A DNA stretch of 26,828 bases from Roseiarcus sp052147395 (GCA_052147395.1 JBKQKS010000022.1:1-26828); one strand, 5' to 3'; numbered from the stretch's first letter, positions 1 to 8,960 are shown. Made by a program: numbers and translations. Notes: a model not told the origin generated them from the sequence alone.

Positions 1-1
1 C

Positions 2-1837
2 GGAGACTATAACCCTAATAACCAGGCATGTTCCAACGGTACGCTTTACACCATCAATACAACCGTGCGGCTGAGAGTGAATTCCCAGGCCGTGCCCGGA
101 CATTATCAATTCGCCGCTAACTTCCAGGGACAGCTAAACGGGCAAAACTCCGGCACTGGGACGCCAATGACCTACAATTTCACGGTATTGCCGACGGCGT
201 CCTTTACGGCGACTCCGCCCACTACTTTTCCGGCCATCGCCGGAATAAGTACGTGGGAGCAGAATATGGTTGACTTCAATGCCCCTGCGGGCAGTACCAA
301 CGCAGATTTCTGGTGTACCAACGTTACCGATACAAACCCATGGCCGAGCCTCGACAACGGTAACTTTACAGGATGGGACGACATCCCAGCCGGTATCTAT
401 TTTGAAGCGTGGAACTATGACGGCGGCCGGGTATACCAGCAGGTATTGGACTATGACCAGTACCATCAGAAGCAGTACAAGTCGACCGACCCGTACGAAT
501 GGCATCGCTGCATGGAACTGGCGGCGGAGCCTTATAAGGACACCATAATCGGGACCGCCGGCGGGGTCGTCCAGGAGCCCAATCAATTTCCTTTCGGTCT
601 GGCAATGAACTATATGCGTACTGGGGACACCACGTACCAGGACGCGGTCAATCTCTTAGCTTTTAACCCGGGATACTACTATTGGGTTAGCGGAAGCGTC
701 TACGCCGAAAGCGTACGCGTGAGCGCCTACATGATGGATGACCGTCTGGCCAACGAAATCATTGGCGCGCCGCGAGACACAGCGGTTATGCTGCGCGCGG
801 TCGATGTCATGCTGGGTTATCTCGATCAGAGCTACAACCTTAGTTTAAGCAACCCGAACCAGCAGGAATATAACATTCATCCATTTATGGTCGGAGTTGC
901 GATGGAGGCTCTGATAACCTACTACGAGCTTGATCTGGCTGAAGGGAACACGCCGGATGCCAGAATACCGTTGGAGATCAAAAAGGTTCTGGACTGGTGG
1001 CAGGCTACCCAATACGTCGCTAGCACCCATACCCTGGCCTACGGTGCCTATGACGTTCCGCCGAGGAATCCACAGCTCGTCCCAGGTACTCTATACCAAG
1101 CCACGGAACTGAATGACCTGGTTGCCACTGCCTACGCGTGGTATTGGTACAAGACTGGCAACAATACTTACCTGACCGAAGGGGATGATCTTTTCTCCTG
1201 GGTGTGGCACAGTGGCGGCTGGACGTGGTCGATCAAGGAATACAATCAAATCTATAAGTGGAGCTTCGACTATGTACGGTGGAGATCAGGAGCGAATCCG
1301 GATGGTACGCAGCCGCCTGTAGAAACCGTGCTGGCTTCGCAAAATCCTTATACCGGACCGTTGACGGACTATACCACGCCTGTTCCATTCTTCTGGACGG
1401 CAGCCCAGAACGGCCAAGTGGCTCACATTGATCCAAATCTCTCCGATTCTCTTAACACGGTAACTGTTACGGCCACGACCGCGACAATTTACTTTAATGT
1501 CTTTAAACCAAACACCACAGCGCAGGTCTGGTATGGGACCGCAACTCCTCCCACCTGCAATACCAACGACCCGGCCCCGCCATACTGCATGCAACCGTTC
1601 CCCAACTTTGGCTTCCTGCAGATGCTCAATGCCAGTTATCCCTCTCAATCCACAACCACGACGGGAGTCCCTGACCAACTAGCGCTGAGTCAGGGGATAC
1701 CCAACATCTACGACGAAACTATAACTATCACGGGGTTGTCGCCGAACACCATGTATCACTGGCGACCGTTGACAACTGATTCCTTAGGAAATATGTCAAC
1801 ATACAACGACGAAATTTTTACTACTGCAGCACAGTAG
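2..1837 (+). CDS. Large secreted protein with C-terminal Fn3-like domain, 5' truncated by window edge
   Basis: The reading frame is open from base 2, so the gene begins before the window; 611 codons remain, ending in TAG. I do not recognise the family. The composition is rich in Trp, Tyr, Asn and Thr and poor in Lys, typical of exported proteins. The middle part (about 500-1300) is helical with repeated aromatic motifs such as YYYWVSGSVYAES and VLDWWQATQYV, which resembles an alpha/alpha-toroid of the kind seen in polysaccharide lyases and glycoside hydrolases; this is a fold guess, with no catalytic residues identified. The last ~120 residues (from about 1459) contain alternating beta-strand patterns and the phrase ITGLSPNTMYHWRP, typical of a fibronectin type III domain. 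It converges on the deacetylase gene at 1976, with a shared hairpin between. A role in surface or extracellular carbohydrate handling fits the neighbours but is inference. Confidence 0.8.
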   Translation, partial: GDYNPNNQACSNGTLYTINTTVRLRVNSQAVPGHYQFAANFQGQLNGQNSGTGTPMTYNFTVLPTASFTATPPTTFPAIAGISTWEQNMVDFNAPAGSTNADFWCTNVTDTNPWPSLDNGNFTGWDDIPAGIYFEAWNYDGGRVYQQVLDYDQYHQKQYKSTDPYEWHRCMELAAEPYKDTIIGTAGGVVQEPNQFPFGLAMNYMRTGDTTYQDAVNLLAFNPGYYYWVSGSVYAESVRVSAYMMDDRLANEIIGAPRDTAVMLRAVDVMLGYLDQSYNLSLSNPNQQEYNIHPFMVGVAMEALITYYELDLAEGNTPDARIPLEIKKVLDWWQATQYVASTHTLAYGAYDVPPRNPQLVPGTLYQATELNDLVATAYAWYWYKTGNNTYLTEGDDLFSWVWHSGGWTWSIKEYNQIYKWSFDYVRWRSGANPDGTQPPVETVLASQNPYTGPLTDYTTPVPFFWTAAQNGQVAHIDPNLSDSLNTVTVTATTATIYFNVFKPNTTAQVWYGTATPPTCNTNDPAPPYCMQPFPNFGFLQMLNASYPSQSTTTTGVPDQLALSQGIPNIYDETITITGLSPNTMYHWRPLTTDSLGNMSTYNDEIFTTAAQ

Positions 1838-1853
1838 GGCGGGCGTCTAACTT

Positions 1854-1893
1854 TTGGATGGATTCATGATAAGCAGCGCATGGATCCATCCAA
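1854..1893. terminator. Bidirectional terminator-like hairpin between convergent genes
   Basis: TTGGATGGATTCATG (1854-1868) pairs with CATGGATCCATCCAA (1879-1893) at 14 of 15 positions around a 10-base loop. It sits 17 bases after the stop of the secreted-protein gene and 83 bases from the stop of the opposing deacetylase, the expected place for a shared terminator. T-rich bases (AATTTCAAAT) follow on the + side. Confidence 0.6.
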
Positions 1894-1975
1894 TTTCAAA
1901 TCCGATTGAATAATTGTATTGGCTGAATTCGGGCGGGATGTCTAGCGGAGTTCCACATACTGGCATGGCAGACCG

Positions 1976-3034
1976 CTATTCTGGCGCCACGTCTAAAGCA
2001 ACAGTCTTTCGCCTTGGTATCAAGGCTGCGAGTCCGGTTAACCACGCTTCGAACTCCTCATCTCCCAGGCCGTACTGATCCAGCAATCGGGGCAAACGAA
2101 ATGGGTCGTCACCACGTGTCGCCAAGCCGTGGACGCAGGTCGTAGCCGATTGAACTCCAGCTTCCTTAAGCCAAGGGATAAAGTCGTCACGGACCGCGCC
2201 ACTCGGATAGCAGAAATGCACGCAGTTGCCCGATCCAGTCATCTCCGCGATGAACTCGCGATTTTGCTGGACTTCACCGATAAAGCGATGGCGATCGAGC
2301 GGAGTACGGTGCCGGTGGGTATGTAGTTGGAAGTCGATTCCTGATCGAGCCATTGTTGCCACCTCCTCCGGGTTCATAAGTTGGAAGAGGCGTTCACGGC
2401 AAAAGGCTGAATAGTCGAAACCTATCGCCTCGGCAAATGTCGCGGCCAGATCGTCCTTTCCTTTTCCGGAAAGGTCCTGTCGTTTGGCGTAGTCGTCAAT
2501 CCTCCAGAGGAATGAGGTTCGGTTGGCCTCAGTCCCCAAGTCGAACTGCTCCGGCAGCCATGGGAAGGTACGGTTTTCTATGACCTTCGACCGTAGCTGC
2601 CACATCATGTGTGATAGGGCAAAACGGAACAGGGGACGGCTGAAGAGACAATAATAGGTCGTCAGATAAACCGTTGCTGGAAATCCATGCTTTTGGAGGA
2701 TTGGAAAGGCATGAAGAGGGAAGTCCGCCCACCCGTCGTCGAATGTGATTGCCACGCTGCCGGCCGGGAGCTGTCCCTTCTGCAGAAGCCGCAGAGCCTC
2801 TTCCAGATCGAGCACTTTGCATCCTGATTGCGCCAGGATCTCCATGCGGCGCGCGAATGTCGAAGGCGGGAGGAACATCTCCGGGTGCGACCCATGTTCT
2901 TCCCCCATCGAAATGCCGTGATAGCAAAGGATCAGCAAGCGCTGCCTGCGCCAACTACTGCGTGCGATGACTGGTGCCATTCCAAGACCGTTGGTGGCCA
3001 ACAGTGCCCGTTTGATTCGCCGCAGTCCGTTCAT
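1976..3034 (-). CDS. Polysaccharide deacetylase, NodB/CE4 family
   Basis: A 352-residue protein with the CE4 (NodB homology) layout. It has an early YHG motif (residues 38-40), the metal and catalytic-base motif TFDDG (97-101), and a later LHTHRH motif supplying the metal-binding histidines (HxxxH type). CYPSG follows further on, as in the third motif. Family members remove N- or O-acetyl groups from cell-surface polysaccharides using a divalent metal. There is no clear cleavable signal peptide; the N-terminus is basic (MNGLRRIKRALL), so cytoplasmic or membrane-associated action during exopolysaccharide synthesis is plausible. It lies downstream of the acyltransferase gene on the same strand with a 78-base gap, so the pair may be co-transcribed. 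One gene adding acyl groups and another removing them suggests tailoring of one polymer. The substrate cannot be told from the sequence. Confidence 0.85.
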   Translation of the reverse strand: MNGLRRIKRALLATNGLGMAPVIARSSWRRQRLLILCYHGISMGEEHGSHPEMFLPPSTFARRMEILAQSGCKVLDLEEALRLLQKGQLPAGSVAITFDDGWADFPLHAFPILQKHGFPATVYLTTYYCLFSRPLFRFALSHMMWQLRSKVIENRTFPWLPEQFDLGTEANRTSFLWRIDDYAKRQDLSGKGKDDLAATFAEAIGFDYSAFCRERLFQLMNPEEVATMARSGIDFQLHTHRHRTPLDRHRFIGEVQQNREFIAEMTGSGNCVHFCYPSGAVRDDFIPWLKEAGVQSATTCVHGLATRGDDPFRLPRLLDQYGLGDEEFEAWLTGLAALIPRRKTVALDVAPE

Positions 3035-3035
3035 A

Positions 3036-3049
3036 CAAACGCACGTTTG
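3036..3049. promoter_or_regulatory. Perfect palindrome at the deacetylase start, possible operator
   Basis: CAAACG-CA-CGTTTG is a perfect 6+6 inverted repeat ending one base before the ATG of the deacetylase gene. Its position would suit a repressor site or a small mRNA hairpin over the initiation region. No regulator is identified. Confidence 0.25.
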
Positions 3050-3112
3050 CTAAGAAGATGAGGCACTTCTAAAACCATACCTTCGACAATCAAATGGTGA
3101 TGGCGCCACCAA

Positions 3113-4828
3113 TCAGGCGGAGCCTGTCACGACTTTGATCTTCGCGGCGCCGAATTGTACCTCTCGAATAATGCTATTCTGGTAAGTAAAACCTGCTTTT
3201 TCTATCATCCGTCGGGCTGCCCGATTGCCGGCCGGAACGGCGATATAGACGAAATCAACACTTCCGACAGCCGCCGCGTCATTCAGTATCTGTTTCAGCG
3301 TACGCGAGCACAGGCCCTGTCGTCGATAGGCTGGATGGGTGCAAAACTGCTGTAGCAAGACCGTGTTCGGAGGATATTCATAGGTGTGTTGCACCTCGGG
3401 AATAAATGACTTGCTGGTTCGCGGTGTAACCCACCCGCAGTTGACCAGTACATCACCATGTATGGTCGAGTAGGCATGGGCACCAGAGTCAATTCTCAAT
3501 ATAGCGTCTCGCAGGAATTCCTGCTTGGAGGGAGAACTCCGGTCGACAGCTTCGTAACTCAGTAAATGTCGCAAATTATTCCGCCGGACACCAGCTTCGC
3601 AAAGGGTTTGAACAACGTTCGCCTTCGCTCGGTAGAATCGCATCTCGGTAGAGCTCCAGACGCGGTCTTTAATAGAGCTAAATAGAGAAACCAGCGAGCG
3701 AATCGGATGGGATCGCCAACGCGAGAGGGTCTCCTTATCCAGATGAAGGATGCCTGCTATTTTCTTTCCCACAGACCGGACAGTTGAGGCGAGATTATGT
3801 CGAGTCCAGGCTTTACTATCCAGAAATATGGACAGCACATAAGCTTCTTCGTATCGGTCTGCCCGGTCTTCCTTGTATGCGTCGCCTCCGGGAGTAAGGT
3901 CTAAACTAGAGAAGCCTTCCTGATGGAGCAACAAACCAAGCTGCAAAATATGTAGCTTGCCAGGAGAGTAGGTACCCAGAAATGGAGAGTGCCCAACTAA
4001 CACCATCAACACTTCATGTTTATTGCGAATACCAATATGCGCGGAGACTAGCTGCTCTCCCACCTTCATAACGCCGACATGGAGTAAGCCGCCCTCAGCC
4101 ATCAGGGCCCGGTAGAAGGCGCGTTTTCGGGGATCCTCGCGGAATGGACACCTCCCGTAGATGGCGCCCGTCCGAAAGTCGTAGAAGTCCATAAGTTCGT
4201 CGTAGTAAGCATCGAGCTCATCCGGTGTCTGCAGCTCCACGAAACTAAGAGGACCGTCAGCCTGGAGCTTTTCCAGCCTGCGCCGATTTTTTTTCTTGTT
4301 GAGGGAGTCACGGACGGACTCCGCATTGTCCACAGTAAGAAGCGGCTTTGGTGCCACGCGAATTGTGCTTCTATGCGCCCAGCCGGTCTGCAACCATTCC
4401 AACGGGGTACCCGGTGGCAGGTAACTGAAGGTCAAGGAGGAAAATCCCAGTTGCCGCAGCCGCTCCAGCGCTTCGCCGATAAATGTCTGCTCGCCCGGCA
4501 GAGCCAGCCACACGTTGTACTCGGCCTGGTGCGCACCGGCGAAGGTGAGTTTGCCGCTGGCGCGTTCGGTGGCCAGTGCCATCAGTCCGTCCATCTCTCC
4601 ACTGACAGCGTAACGGACCAGAATCAGCGGCCGATAGACTTCCTCATAGCATTGATACCAGGTGCATGCGAACTCGGGGGTCTGCAGCGCGGTGCCCCAC
4701 GGACATTTATGGGCTAAAGCTCGCCACTGCGATTGGAATTCAGGCGATGCGATGACCCGGAGCGCCTCCGAGTCGGAGTAGACCAGCAAGGTTGCGGCTT
4801 GGCTGGAGACAACTGGCTGACTCGTCAT
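3113..4828 (-). CDS. Two-domain acyltransferase: BioF2/FemAB-like GNAT plus C-terminal GNAT
   Basis: The frame is open from an ATG at 4912, but residues before the internal ATG at 4828 look non-coding, so I start at 4828 (571 aa); neither ATG has a strong ribosome-binding site. The N-terminal ~370 residues resemble the BioF2-like acetyltransferase domain, with a basic KKKNRRRLEKL stretch, GGLLHVGVMK and a LTPGGDAYKEDRAD motif typical of proteins found in exopolysaccharide clusters. After a ~60-residue linker comes a second, separate GNAT domain carrying the acetyl-CoA-binding signature YRRQGLCSRTLKQ and a terminal AGFTYQ segment. A tandem arrangement of two GNAT-fold domains is longer than the usual ~350-400 residue family member. 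It probably acylates a sugar or amino group on a surface polymer, upstream of the deacetylase on the same strand. The exact donor and acceptor are unknown. Confidence 0.75.
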   Translation of the reverse strand: MTSQPVVSSQAATLLVYSDSEALRVIASPEFQSQWRALAHKCPWGTALQTPEFACTWYQCYEEVYRPLILVRYAVSGEMDGLMALATERASGKLTFAGAHQAEYNVWLALPGEQTFIGEALERLRQLGFSSLTFSYLPPGTPLEWLQTGWAHRSTIRVAPKPLLTVDNAESVRDSLNKKKNRRRLEKLQADGPLSFVELQTPDELDAYYDELMDFYDFRTGAIYGRCPFREDPRKRAFYRALMAEGGLLHVGVMKVGEQLVSAHIGIRNKHEVLMVLVGHSPFLGTYSPGKLHILQLGLLLHQEGFSSLDLTPGGDAYKEDRADRYEEAYVLSIFLDSKAWTRHNLASTVRSVGKKIAGILHLDKETLSRWRSHPIRSLVSLFSSIKDRVWSSTEMRFYRAKANVVQTLCEAGVRRNNLRHLLSYEAVDRSSPSKQEFLRDAILRIDSGAHAYSTIHGDVLVNCGWVTPRTSKSFIPEVQHTYEYPPNTVLLQQFCTHPAYRRQGLCSRTLKQILNDAAAVGSVDFVYIAVPAGNRAARRMIEKAGFTYQNSIIREVQFGAAKIKVVTGSA

Positions 4829-5306
4829 AGCACCGTAGAGAAATTCGACATAGCGGAGAAGCCATCGTCGGCGAGAATTCTGACTTTCCAACGCACAGGA
4901 CCAGCCAGCCATGACATCTTGAAGGAAAGTTGGTTTGTTTCGGGCACGGCACCGACCACTTTTCCGAGTCTAGCAGATTCTCACGCTTACTCTGGCAGGG
5001 CGTGATCACAGACGAGGTGGACAGCCCGGACACATTCCCCGCCCTCGTGGAACGCGCCTCGCCTGGAACGCGCCTCGCACTGGAACGCGCCTCGCCTTGA
5101 CACTGACCTTAAGTAACTTTATGCTTGTAGTTTGCGTTAGAACGATCCCTCCCGTCTGTACCTGCCAGTGTTTCTCGTCAGGAGCTTGGCCTACCAAAAC
5201 GGGGTTTGTCCCGTGCCGGTTCTGCGCGGGACGAAACGGCTGAGATCCATTCCCAGCCGCTGGGCATTGCGGGCGGTGTTGTGTGCGGGCTGAGGCCGGT
5301 GCTGCT
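4829..5306. other. Divergent intergenic region
   Basis: This gap lies between the divergently read acyltransferase and yceD genes, so it must hold promoters in both directions. I see no complete gene and no convincing promoter. The only structured element is the short triple repeat at 5048-5095. Small open frames here have no coding character. Confidence 0.5.
5048..5095. repeat. Three near-tandem copies of a 15-bp GC-rich unit
   Basis: TGGAACGCGCCTCGC occurs exactly at 5048-5062, 5064-5078 and 5081-5095, separated by 1 and 2 bases. It lies in the upstream region of the yceD-rpmF-plsX genes. It could be a slipped-strand micro-repeat or a set of helical-turn-spaced protein sites (periods 16 and 17 bp). 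Confidence 0.8.
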
Positions 5307-5858
5307 ATGCTGATTCGGGTTCGGGAATTGGAACTCCGTAAGCTGGAGTTTGACGAAAACTATCAGCCTGGGGCCATCGAGTTTGGGCCCGACTTTCGCC
5401 AGGTTGGCGCGCTTCACGGTGCTGGGCGGGCCGAGTTGATCGTGGAGCATCACGGTCACCACCAGAACGTGGAAGATATCAGGCTGGTGGGAAACGTCAC
5501 CGCGCATCTGGAGTTCAGTTGTGCGCGTTGTCTGGATCCTGTGATCCAAGACGCGGATAAGAGTTTCGACCTGATCTATCGTCCGCTGGGCGTGGATCGC
5601 CGCGTCGACGAGGTCGCCATCAGCGAGGCGGAGACCGAGATCGGCTATTATCAAGGCGAAGGCCTGCTGTTGGAAGATGCTTTGCGGGAGCAGGTGCTGC
5701 TGGCCACGCCGGTCAGGGCTCTGTGCCGCGAAGACTGCAAGGGACTGTGTCCGCAGTGCGGCCGCAACCTGAACGTTGAACAATGTCATTGTGAACAACA
5801 TCTGAGCGATCCCCGCTGGGGTGCGCTCAGTGATATCAAGAAGAAGCTGCAAAGCTAA
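5307..5858 (+). CDS. yceD: YceD/DUF177 family 23S rRNA accumulation protein
   Basis: A 183-residue protein from the ATG at 5307; an in-frame upstream start at 5283 adds only low-complexity residues. It matches the DUF177 (YceD) family by its CARC motif in the middle and the C-terminal cysteine cluster CREDCKGLCPQCG followed by DPRWGALSDIKKKL, the classic family ending. YceD is implicated in accumulation of 23S rRNA in bacteria and in plants, and its gene almost always precedes rpmF, as here (45-base gap). The conserved cysteines probably bind zinc. Confidence 0.93.
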   Translation: MLIRVRELELRKLEFDENYQPGAIEFGPDFRQVGALHGAGRAELIVEHHGHHQNVEDIRLVGNVTAHLEFSCARCLDPVIQDADKSFDLIYRPLGVDRRVDEVAISEAETEIGYYQGEGLLLEDALREQVLLATPVRALCREDCKGLCPQCGRNLNVEQCHCEQHLSDPRWGALSDIKKKLQS

Positions 5859-5903
5859 AGTTTTCGATCGCCGGCGTGCTGGCGGTCTGGTTGAGAGGTT
5901 CTT

Positions 5904-6092
5904 ATGCCTAATCCGAAACGGCGCCATTCCCAGGCGCGCACTTCCAAGCGCCGCGCCCACGATCATCTGACGGCGCCGGGTTTGTCCGAGTGTCCCAACT
6001 GCCACGAACGCAAATTGCCGCACCGCGCGTGCGCCAAATGCGGCTACTATAAGGGCCGCGAGGTCATTGAGGTCGAAGAAGCCACCAGCTAG
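5904..6092 (+). CDS. rpmF: 50S ribosomal protein L32
   Basis: A 62-residue basic protein beginning MPNPKRRHSQARTSKRR, the conserved L32 start, followed by a zinc-ribbon cysteine set CPNC...CAKCGYY. A GAGAGG ribosome-binding site precedes the ATG. L32 is a structural protein of the large ribosomal subunit. It sits between yceD and plsX in the order conserved across many bacterial phyla, where ribosome and phospholipid synthesis genes share a transcript. Confidence 0.97.
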   Translation: MPNPKRRHSQARTSKRRAHDHLTAPGLSECPNCHERKLPHRACAKCGYYKGREVIEVEEATS

Positions 6093-6201
6093 GTTGGTTG
6101 CCCCGGGCACCGGCCTGTGCTGACGCGGATTGCGTCATCGGGCGTTCGAAGGCCGCGCTTTTCGGGTTTCATGTTTCGAAATTTGCAACTGCCAGGCAAG
6201 C

Positions 6202-7284
6202 ATGCCCACCATCATTGCTGTTGACGCCATGGGCGCCGATCGAGCGCCCAAACCCGAAGTCGAAGGCGCCATTCTGGCCGCGCGCCACTATGACGTGGAA
6301 GTGGTGCTGGTCTGGAAAGAGGAAGTGGTCCGCGCCGAATTGGACCTGCATCGCTTCTGGCGCCGGCTGCCCATCAGCATCGTCAACGCGCGCGAAGTCA
6401 TTGGCATGCAGGAAAAAGCGGCGCATGCCGTGCGCAGCAAGCGCGACTCGTCGCTGCGCGTCGGTCTCCGGCTAGTGCGCGACGGCAATGCCGACGGCTT
6501 CGTTACCGCTGGTAATACCGGTGCTGCCATGGCAACCGCCAAGATGGTGCTGGGCGGCATTCCGGGTGTCGATCGGCCCGCCTTGGCCGCAGTTTTTCCT
6601 ACCGCGCAAGGCACCGCCACGATTCTCATCGACGTGGGCGCCAACGTCGATTCCAAGCCACAAAACCTGCAGCAGGTCGCCATCATGGGCGACATTTATT
6701 TCCGCTCCATTTTTTCCGGACGCTTCCCCAGTGCCGAAAATCCCCGCGTCGGTTTACTTTCCATCGGCGAAGAGGAAAGCAAAGGCAACGACCTGACGCG
6801 CGAAGCCTACAAGCTGATCAAAGAGCTACCGATGAATTTCGTCGGCAATGTCGAAGGCCGCGATCTGTATAACGGCAAGGCCGATGTGCTGGTATGTGAC
6901 GGCTTCGTAGGCAATGTGGCGCTGAAGATTTCCGAGGGAATGGTAGAGACGGTGCGCTTCCTGTTGAAGCAGTCACTACAGGCGACGATCACCAGCCAGG
7001 TAGGATTTCTGCTGTCGCGCAAGGCCTTCGCGGATTTCAAGAAGCGCCTGGACTATTCCGAATATGGTGGCGCTCCACTGCTGGGCATCAAGGGCGTCTG
7101 CATCGTGAGCCACGGCTCGTCGAACTCCAACGCCATCAAGAATGCGATACGCGTGGCCATGGAATACGCCAATAGCAAACTCAATCACACCATCGAAGAG
7201 CGCATCGCTGAGGCCAGCCGAAACCTGAATCACCATGCGGCCGAATCCGCCGACGCCGAGTCAATCGGCACGGGATTGGTGTAG
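6202..7284 (+). CDS. plsX: Phosphate acyltransferase PlsX
   Basis: PlsX converts acyl-ACP and phosphate to acyl-phosphate, the donor for PlsY in phospholipid synthesis, and works at the cytoplasmic membrane face. The 360-residue length fits the family. The start is taken at 6202 (MPTIIAVDAMGAD), which gives the standard N-terminus; the open frame extends upstream to 6130 without homology-like sequence. Conserved blocks visible are TAGNTGAAMA, LIDVGANVD, NVEGRDL, CDGFVGNVALKISEG and GGAPLLGIKG. The first block reads VDAMGAD rather than the common VDAMGGD, a mild substitution. It follows rpmF and would normally be followed directly by fabD on the same strand; here an antisense gene intervenes. 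Confidence 0.96.
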   Translation: MPTIIAVDAMGADRAPKPEVEGAILAARHYDVEVVLVWKEEVVRAELDLHRFWRRLPISIVNAREVIGMQEKAAHAVRSKRDSSLRVGLRLVRDGNADGFVTAGNTGAAMATAKMVLGGIPGVDRPALAAVFPTAQGTATILIDVGANVDSKPQNLQQVAIMGDIYFRSIFSGRFPSAENPRVGLLSIGEEESKGNDLTREAYKLIKELPMNFVGNVEGRDLYNGKADVLVCDGFVGNVALKISEGMVETVRFLLKQSLQATITSQVGFLLSRKAFADFKKRLDYSEYGGAPLLGIKGVCIVSHGSSNSNAIKNAIRVAMEYANSKLNHTIEERIAEASRNLNHHAAESADAESIGTGLV

Positions 7285-7327
7285 CATTTTCCATCTCTTA
7301 CGCCGGTGCCGCGAGTCGTGCCTGTTC

Positions 7328-8662
7328 TCAGCCCTCAGTATTGCTCATTGCTAACCGCCGTTGTTCGCTACGAGCCAGGCGCTCGCTATCCAGTAGCCAG
7401 ACGAGATTCAGGAGGAGCAAGGGCTCTACTGGCTTGCGATATCGCCCTTCAGCAATGATCACATTTTGTAGGGCCATCAGCAGCGTGAACACAGTAACCG
7501 CTACGGGAATCAAATCGAATCGGCTACGCATGAATTCACGGAGGTTGCAGGCGAAGACGAAAAGGATTAATGGAGCCCAAATCCAACGGCTACGATACTC
7601 CAGATGACCGTCCCATTCTCCGGCAGCGGTCTCCGGCCAGGATGGGGCAAAAAAGAAAAGGATGATGTTCTCGCGCCACTGTTCCAGCCACTCTTCCCGA
7701 TCGGGCGTGAACCGCTCATAGGCGGCCTTCCAGTCACGTTCTCCATTCGCTGAATGAATGATTAGGCGAGCGGTGCTGTCACTCCATGCCCGGCGCATGG
7801 CCCAATGGCTGAACGGCTCCAGCGGCCGTACGAAACAACTCGGGGAACCGAATATCCACACGTAGTCGCTGGAAAGCGGACGAAAGCCGATGAGGGGGAC
7901 CGGATGCGTGTAATAGTGGAGCTCGACCATTCTGACGCCGGATCGCAGCTGTATTCTGGTCAGCCAGGGACTGCCAAATGGTGCGACAAACCCAAGCTCC
8001 ACCTTGCTGCGGATGGCTTGGGGCACAAGCAGGACTAGCGCTACCGCAGCCCCCAGTGCAATTTGGCGCAGGGACGTAGATTTTTTCCACCAAACCCACA
8101 GGAAGCAAATTCCTGCCAGCGGGACCACAGTTGGTTTAGTGAGACAGGCGAGTGTCCAGGAGACGACGAAAAGCAGGAAAGCTTCGGTTCCTCCTTTTCG
8201 AAGGTATCGCGCCGTCATCCAGAGAGCGACTCCTTCGAGAAGAAGCAGTACGGTCTCCATCATCATGAAGTGGTAAATAACGGCAAGCGACGGAGTCCAC
8301 GCGATAAGGGCCCAAACCCAAAGCGCGGGCATCTTGCCCATGCCGAAATTGCGCGCGGCACGATAAAAGCTCCATGGCATCAAGATGGAAAGGAGTGAAG
8401 ATGCCAAGGCGATCAGAAACCTATTGCCTGCGGTCAGCTTCTGCAGGACAAATACATACACTTGATACACAATCGGGTCCGCGGCAGCCGTATAACCGCC
8501 TCTTGGAAACGCGCCGCCATTTTCCCAGTGCCGCATCATGTCGTACCAGAGATAGTCCATTGGGTTGTGCGCGAAGCATAGAAGCACGCGAGAGCATGAT
8601 GCTGCGACGATTAAGATGACCAGGATTTTGTACTGAATAGATCGGTTGGGGAGATACATCAT
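7328..8662 (-). CDS. Multi-pass membrane protein, GT-C glycosyltransferase-like
   Basis: A 444-residue protein with roughly eight to ten hydrophobic segments. I start at the ATG at 8662; an in-frame GTG at 8665 and ATG at 8659 are alternatives. The layout resembles lipid-linked-sugar (GT-C, ArnT/PMT-like) transferases: a first membrane segment, then an extracytoplasmic loop with acidic residues (MDYLWYDMMRHWENGG), later transmembrane segments, and a C-terminal GRYRKPVEPLLLL segment. GT-C enzymes move sugars from a polyprenyl carrier to proteins, lipids or glycans outside the cytoplasmic membrane. It lies antisense between plsX and fabD, genes usually adjacent, so it is probably a later insertion. 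Family assignment is by pattern only. Confidence 0.7.
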   Translation of the reverse strand: MMYLPNRSIQYKILVILIVAASCSRVLLCFAHNPMDYLWYDMMRHWENGGAFPRGGYTAAADPIVYQVYVFVLQKLTAGNRFLIALASSLLSILMPWSFYRAARNFGMGKMPALWVWALIAWTPSLAVIYHFMMMETVLLLLEGVALWMTARYLRKGGTEAFLLFVVSWTLACLTKPTVVPLAGICFLWVWWKKSTSLRQIALGAAVALVLLVPQAIRSKVELGFVAPFGSPWLTRIQLRSGVRMVELHYYTHPVPLIGFRPLSSDYVWIFGSPSCFVRPLEPFSHWAMRRAWSDSTARLIIHSANGERDWKAAYERFTPDREEWLEQWRENIILFFFAPSWPETAAGEWDGHLEYRSRWIWAPLILFVFACNLREFMRSRFDLIPVAVTVFTLLMALQNVIIAEGRYRKPVEPLLLLNLVWLLDSERLARSEQRRLAMSNTEG

Positions 8663-8882
8663 CACCTGAATTATTATTTGCCAAGTGCGGTATTTTCAAG
8701 CGAGTAGCCGCCACGCCGGCAGCGGCAGTGGGCGGCCGTGCCTCCGCTGGGATAACTACTGGATCAACAGTCACCGGACCGCAGCGGAAACAGGTGTGCA
8801 CGAATCGGGGCGCGGCATCATTCGCGCTATATGTGAGAATATGTTGTTGCGTTTAGCTGACGCCCGCAATTGAAGAGACACG

Positions 8883-8960
8883 ATGACCCCAAACTCCTCT
8901 CCTACAGCGTTTCTCTTTCCGGGACAAGGCTCACAGTCGGTTGGTATGGGAAAGGAGCTA
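8883..8960 (+). CDS. fabD: Malonyl-CoA:ACP transacylase FabD, first 26 codons only
   Basis: From the ATG at 8883 the product reads through AFLFPGQGSQSVGMGKEL, the signature N-terminus of malonyl-CoA:ACP transacylase, the step that loads malonate onto ACP for fatty-acid synthesis. After codon 26 the frame continues only as antisense of tatC (HREADQQRHHDE), so everything containing the GHSLG nucleophile motif is missing. Its place after plsX matches the conserved plsX-fabD order. The remnant cannot be functional as it stands; it marks the edge of the left-hand piece. Confidence 0.9.
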
